NCBI RefSeq assembly: GCF_019175385.1
Contig: NC_083340.1
Span: 11,296,336-11,360,335 of the forward strand
Direction: 5' to 3'
Length of the DNA: 64,000 nt
From: Lycium barbarum
Taxonomy: Eukaryota > Streptophyta > Magnoliopsida > Solanales > Solanaceae
A program made the position numbers and the translations under genes. The first letter of the stretch is position 1; every line of letters begins with the position of its first letter. Shown here in pieces: positions 59,601-64,000 of this stretch. The notes below the pieces were generated by a model, which made no database searches, was not told the origin of the DNA, and saw only the letters and a list, made by a program, of their open reading frames with translations.

Positions 59601-61353
59601 AGAGGAAAGTGAGAAAAACAAATACAGAAAACATAAAAGGGAGTAGAGTATTAGGCGACACAAAGCATATGAACACTCCCAAACATTTGTCGAACACTCA
59701 TACTTTAGACGATATACAGCCTGAAAAGATGGCCTTAAATTTAAACAAATAAATATGATTCTACAGCATTCGAGAATACAAATCCCATAAGCAGAATTTC
59801 CTCGTAACACTCCGACAACATGGTTCAAACATAATGAGAAACCAGATTCTGAATTAACCAAACTAAAACAAAATAGCAATCGTGTTTCAACTATTATTTA
59901 TTTCATTTTGCCACAACTCAAACGGAAGACAGAATTAATTATCATTTCAAACTAAGGTTAACTAGACTAGACTCATACAAATTGGAATGAAAACTGGGAG
60001 AAGAACTTCACATTCAGAAACTCGACAAAACAGAGCTAGACATAATCTGGTTTATTAAAGCCTTCATAAAATATATCTAAATATTAACAAATGGTAAAAA
60101 CTAAAACGCGAACCTTAATGTCTACTTATCATTCGTCAACTACAGCTACTACGCGAAAAGAAATGCAAACAAATTTCGAATCACAAATGGCAACAGAAAG
60201 ATATTAAACATGATTTTTTCATACTAACACAATTTTAACAGAACGATGAGTCGAAATGGCATCAAATTTTACCTGTTGGTGGTGCAGTGAAATGGGGCGT
60301 CGGGTCTCCGATCTACACTCGATCTTAAAGTAACAAGCCGAAAGAGTAAAACGACTTAATTTTCAAATGGGTGTTCCCAAGTATAGTGATTGAAAAAATG
60401 TAAAATAATTAGGAATGGTTAAAGTGGCTGCCAAAGAACTGAAACAGAACAGAATTCGAACAAAGTCCAGATTTAGAGTAGGAAAAAAAGATATGAACAT
60501 GTTGAGCCCCCCTTTCAAGATTCAATTCGCCCCAGATTTATAGGGCTTCGTTTGGTTTAAGAAAAGAGAGGGAGGAGCGTATGAGAGAGAGGAGCGTATG
60601 AGGTGAGGAGCGGTGTGGGGAACAAGGAGACAGGTGTGGGGGACAAGAGTAAGTGGAAGGCAGAGAACGTGGGGAGCAGAGGCGAGTGGGAGAGAGCATG
60701 AGGAGGCGAAGTGGGAGAGAAAGGAAGGGAAAGGGAAGGCGGCGGGTGAAGAGAAAGGGAGAAAAAGAGGGCGAAAGAGATGAAGGGAAAGGGAAAAGAA
60801 ATAAGGGCAGGGGCGGCTGCTGAAGGGTTGTTTAGGTTTAGGAAAAAATTGGACCGGGTCGGGTAAATGGTTGGGCCGGACCGGGTAGTTTAGGATGTGG
60901 GCTGGTCTGTTGGATAGGGGATAAATGTGGGCTGATTATTTGTTTTGGGGTAGGGAAATAATGTGGGTTGGTTGAATTAATTAGAGTATGGGCTGATAAT
61001 TTGGCTGAAAAATATTGGTCCTTCCTCCGTTATTTTAATTATTTTCGGGCTTCTAATTTAGTAACCAGTACAATATTTATTATGTGAAGATAAATAGTAA
61101 TTAGTATATAGAAAGTAAGGATTTTACAAAGTGTTGTCTTGTAATTAATTTAACGATTCCAAACCCGAAAACGAAACGATGACTAACCGTTTAAAATCTC
61201 TGATAAAGTAATGCTCATAATGTTGAAAAATAAAAGTAGTGATATTAATAGTAGTGGCAATAAAATATTGTGAAAAATGAAGTATTTAGCTCGTCAGTAA
61301 ATTTAGAAACCCGAGTAAATTAAATAAAAGAGGGACAAAATTGGGTGTCAACA
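56653..61353 (-). repeat. 5' LTR of the LARD (right LTR)
   Basis: Copy of 46296-50996 at an offset of 10,357 with one substitution seen (57205). By orientation it carries the element's promoter on the minus strand. Confidence 0.93.
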
Positions 61354-61424
61354 AACTATTTTGCAGAGAATTATTTATTTAACACATGTTATTCTACAAT
61401 TTTAAAACATCTGTTATTTTGCAG

Positions 61425-62986
61425 GGAATCAGTGTTCTCTAAAAAGGCCAATAAGATTGTGAATGCTTTTAATATGGGAGTTGATACAATCGACAAAATG
61501 GAGTGGTTCCACACTATACTGACTACTGGAAAGTGTTGGCAAGACTCGGTACGTTGTCTTGAACCTATAAATTGTCTGACTATGATTTTTGACTTCCACA
61601 GTGTATGAAATATGTATTGAAACTAGTCTGAATATATGATTTTTTGTCTGACTTTATGATTTTTAAGTGTCATTCTGCTTTAGGTCGTTTATGTGTATAT
61701 TTTGTTGGTCCTACGAGCTTTGTATTGTGGTTCGTCTCTTATGTGTGGGCTGACACTGTTTGAATAATTTAAATGTGATTCAGGTCTCATAGTTGATTGC
61801 TGTTTGTTAAAGATTGGTTTCTTCTTATTATGTGTCTTGTGTATGGAATATGGTTTTTACTTTTATGTCATCTAAGACAATAGACAAACATATGTATGGG
61901 ATATGTATGTAATATGTATGGAATGTGGTTTTTACTTTTATGTCATTTTAGATAGTAGACAAACATATGTATGGAATATGTATGTAATATGTATGGAATG
62001 TGATTTTTTCTTTTATGTCGTCTAAGATAGTAGACAGACATATGTATGGAATGTGTATGAAATGTGGTATCCTAAAATCTGATTCATAGTTTAATTGACA
62101 TGTTTTCAGCAAGTTGATGTGATTATGTATTACCTGAGGAAAAAGGCCAAGTATGGGCCAAATAATCCAGTCAGATACGTAACGACTGATTTTTTTTCAA
62201 GTCGTGGGTTGAGTTAATTTACAATCAGTTCAAGGATAACCATAATGATCCTAGTCTGATCACTCCAGAACATGATGTCGCGCAAGTTATCCGTGGGTAT
62301 AAGTTGCTTGCAAATATCGCTTAGGATAAAGTCGACTATGTGCTCATACCGATTAATGTAGGCCAAAAACATCATTGGGTGCTGGCTGTTTTATCTATAC
62401 AAAGCAAGTGTCTTTTTGTCTATGATTCACTCCCGGGAGATGCAGCGCACACTCGTGCGGTTAGAGAAATTGTTCAAAAACTGGCAAAAATGATACCACT
62501 CTTCTTTAACAGTACTGGATTTTATGGCAAAAGGGATGACGTAGACTGGAAGAATAACATAGAATACATTGAGAAGGGTGTTTCTGATCCTTTGGATTAT
62601 GTCTTCGTGGAGAATTTGCCAGAACAAGATCCGGAATCAAAGTACGTATATTTATTCTATGAAATATGGTCTTTTGCAATTTTTAACATCTGTTGATAGT
62701 TTTCATACATAAAAAATTCTTTTCTCATACATTTCATCATCATTTTCTTTTCAGTGATTGTGGAGTCTATGTATGTGCATTTGCTGAATATATCAGCCAA
62801 GACATCGTGGAAATCCCAAAGGACGAGTTCGATCATCATCTTCACCGTAGTAGGTATGGTGCCCTACTGTGGGATTATGCAAGGCAAAAGCAGGATGCTG
62901 GAGCTATTAGTGAGTGTGAAGCCACTGGATTGGTTACCGGTAAATTAGGTGGGCCAAGAATTCGCAAGGAACCTGTCCCCCAGTGA
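61425..62986 (+). pseudogene. DUF1985-Ulp1 gene, 3' part: C48 peptidase domain, broken
   Basis: Right half of the gene split by the LARD. Exon 61425-61548 (ESVFSKKANK...TGKCWQDS) joins exon from 62110 (QVDVIMYYLRKK) through HHWVLAVL with the Ulp1 catalytic His, VYDSLPG with the Asp, and, across an intron 62642-62754, QDPESNDCGVYVCAF with Gln and the nucleophile Cys; stop at 62984-62986. The motif set identifies a SUMO-protease-like C48 domain. It is broken by a T8 run (62190-62197) one base short for the frame and by TAG at 62322-62324, so no active enzyme is expected. Catalytic residues themselves are intact, which suggests recent loss. The intron before 62110 has a threefold repeat. Function in host or element is unknown. 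Confidence 0.78.
61855..62068. repeat. About 77-bp intronic tandem repeat, three copies
   Basis: Units with TAGACAAACATATGTATGGA, ATGTATGTAATATGTATGGA and TTTTATGTC in the intron of the C48 part. Confidence 0.8.
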
Positions 62987-63380
62987 GAAAAATTACCGAG
63001 ACCTAAACGAAAAGTGAAAAATTAGTTTTTAGGGTTACTAGTTTGTAGTGTTTGATGTAAAAACATAGTTTGTTGGTGACTGGGTATGATACATTTTGTC
63101 AGGATCTATCTTAAGTTTTTGCTTGTTTTGTTATGCAAATATTGTAACTCATCTTGCTATGAATCTTTGAGTGGTTATGATACACTTTGTTGGGATCCAT
63201 CTTAAGTTTTTGCCTGTTTTGTTATGGAAATATTGTAACGCATCTTGCTATGAATCTTTGAGTTTATTAATCATATTTGATACGTCTTTCATACAATTTG
63301 GTTTGAGAGGCGTTTTGAATCGTGTAACTGCTCTTGCTTCAAGTTCTGCAGATTGTAAGAAATGCCAAATTGAAAATAAT
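62987..63380 (+). other. 3' flank of the C48 gene, with 95-bp tandem duplication
   Basis: GGTATGATACATTTTGTCAG at about 63083 recurs as GGTTATGATACACTTTGTTG at about 63173, each followed by TCTTAAGTTTTTGCYTGTTT and ATGAATCTTTGAGT. Probably 3' untranslated sequence. No AATAAA is clear. Confidence 0.6.
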
Positions 63381-64000
63381 GTAATGTGAGCTCTGACATA
63401 TTTAGGTGTCAAGCTTTGCGTGGGATCTCACAGCAAGACACCTTGTCTAAAAGTTATTTTACTTTAACTTATATAGACAGTAGTTTGACTAAAAGAAACC
63501 TGATGCATGACCACCCAACCAAAACAGATTATTTGGTTTAAATGATTAGAAGGAAAGAAAAGAAATTTAGAAAACCAGAGTGCAGTTTATCCTAAATCAG
63601 AACAACCCAAAACCTTCACCAGAACTGCCTGCATCTATTATAGATAAATGCGAAGGAACAACTTGAAATAAAAAAGAAGACATAAAACACCAACCTGACC
63701 CTACCCTCCCGTCCAACAGTATCCTAAAATGTAGAAGCAATTATGGGAACAGAGAAAGCATTCTGTATCTTGAAGCACAATTAGCATCAAATTTCATTTA
63801 ACCCGTACAACAGAATTGAAATTAGCCCAATTCTATCCCAACATGAATACAAGGTAAAGCAACTGGCCTGTTGGTGCTTATTAGATACAAGTGAAAGCCA
63901 GTGAGTCCACCAACAAACCACAGGTAATGTGAGCTCTGACATATTTACCACAATACATTAGCTTGTTAAATACATTATTCATACAGTAACCATACATATT
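63381..64000. other. Segment bounded by a 24-bp direct repeat; otherwise nothing recognised
   Basis: TAATGTGAGCTCTGACATAT (plus TTA) occurs at about 63381 and again at 63925, bracketing about 520 bases with no coding frame. It might be a short insertion with a long flanking duplication or local recombination product. The window ends in AT-rich sequence. Confidence 0.5.

Larger units (their letters stand above)
46296..61353 (-). mobile_element. Non-autonomous Ogre/Tat-lineage LTR element (15,058 bp)
   Basis: Two 4,701-bp direct LTRs (46296-50996 and 56653-61353, constant offset 10,357) enclose 5,656 bp. Ends are TG...CA and a 5-bp target duplication AACTA flanks it (46291-46295, 61354-61358). 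Orientation is minus: next to the right LTR lies, in complement, TGGCGACTCCGCTGGGGA (Arg-tRNA primer site used by Ogre/Tat elements), and next to the left LTR a polypurine tract. No gag, protease, RT or integrase frame is present: the longest internal frames are under 90 codons. The element therefore fits the large retrotransposon derivative (LARD) type and must be moved by an autonomous relative. Four tandem-repeat families fill much of the interior. The LTRs differ at one site that I found (46848 G, 57205 A), so insertion is very recent. Confidence 0.93.

Overview
The window is AT-rich plant nuclear DNA. The repeat families (an Ogre/Tat-type LTR beginning TGTTGACACC with an Arg-tRNA primer site, short hAT and Stowaway MITEs, and a Helitron ending in CTAG) and the Cf/Hcr9-like receptor-like proteins point to a Solanaceae species. 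The genus cannot be fixed from sequence alone. Only two protein-coding genes look intact. Most other open frames are short and lie in transposons, LTRs or decayed sequence.

Region 1, 1-3766: a palindromic tandem repeat (216-362), then a non-autonomous Helitron (822-2970) with a probable second Helitron start inside it. Region 2, 3767-29105: a segmental duplication whose two copies each carry an intronless-CDS LRR receptor-like protein (RLP) gene (4994-7753, 919 aa; 20048-22981, 977 aa). Each has a W-box-rich promoter, an apparent 3'UTR intron and a polyadenylation signal. Between them sits a third, orphan copy of the promoter, cut at its TATA box by a 948-bp foldback element. The two copies differ by insertions: a solo gypsy-type LTR in copy 1 (9140-11854), and a 1.7-kb TIR element (17636-19320) and an Ogre-type LTR fragment (23966-28603) in copy 2. 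The RLPs should act at the plasma membrane as ligand-binding receptors without a kinase.

Region 3, 29106-42130: no intact gene. It holds a decayed LINE reverse transcriptase C-terminus (about 30400-31130, minus), a Stowaway MITE, a hAT MITE inside one copy of a tandem duplication, CACTA-like subterminal repeats and nested foldback/TIR elements.

Region 4, 42137-64000: a broken DUF1985-Ulp1 (C48 SUMO-protease-like) gene, split by a 15,058-bp LTR element (46296-61353, minus strand). The element has 4,701-bp LTRs, a 5-bp AACTA target duplication, an Arg-tRNA primer site and a polypurine tract, but no gag-pol. The two LTRs differ at only one position that I found, so the insertion is very recent. 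Its internal region is dominated by four tandem-repeat families. The host gene already carries frameshifts, nonsense codons and a 28-bp duplication independent of the insertion.
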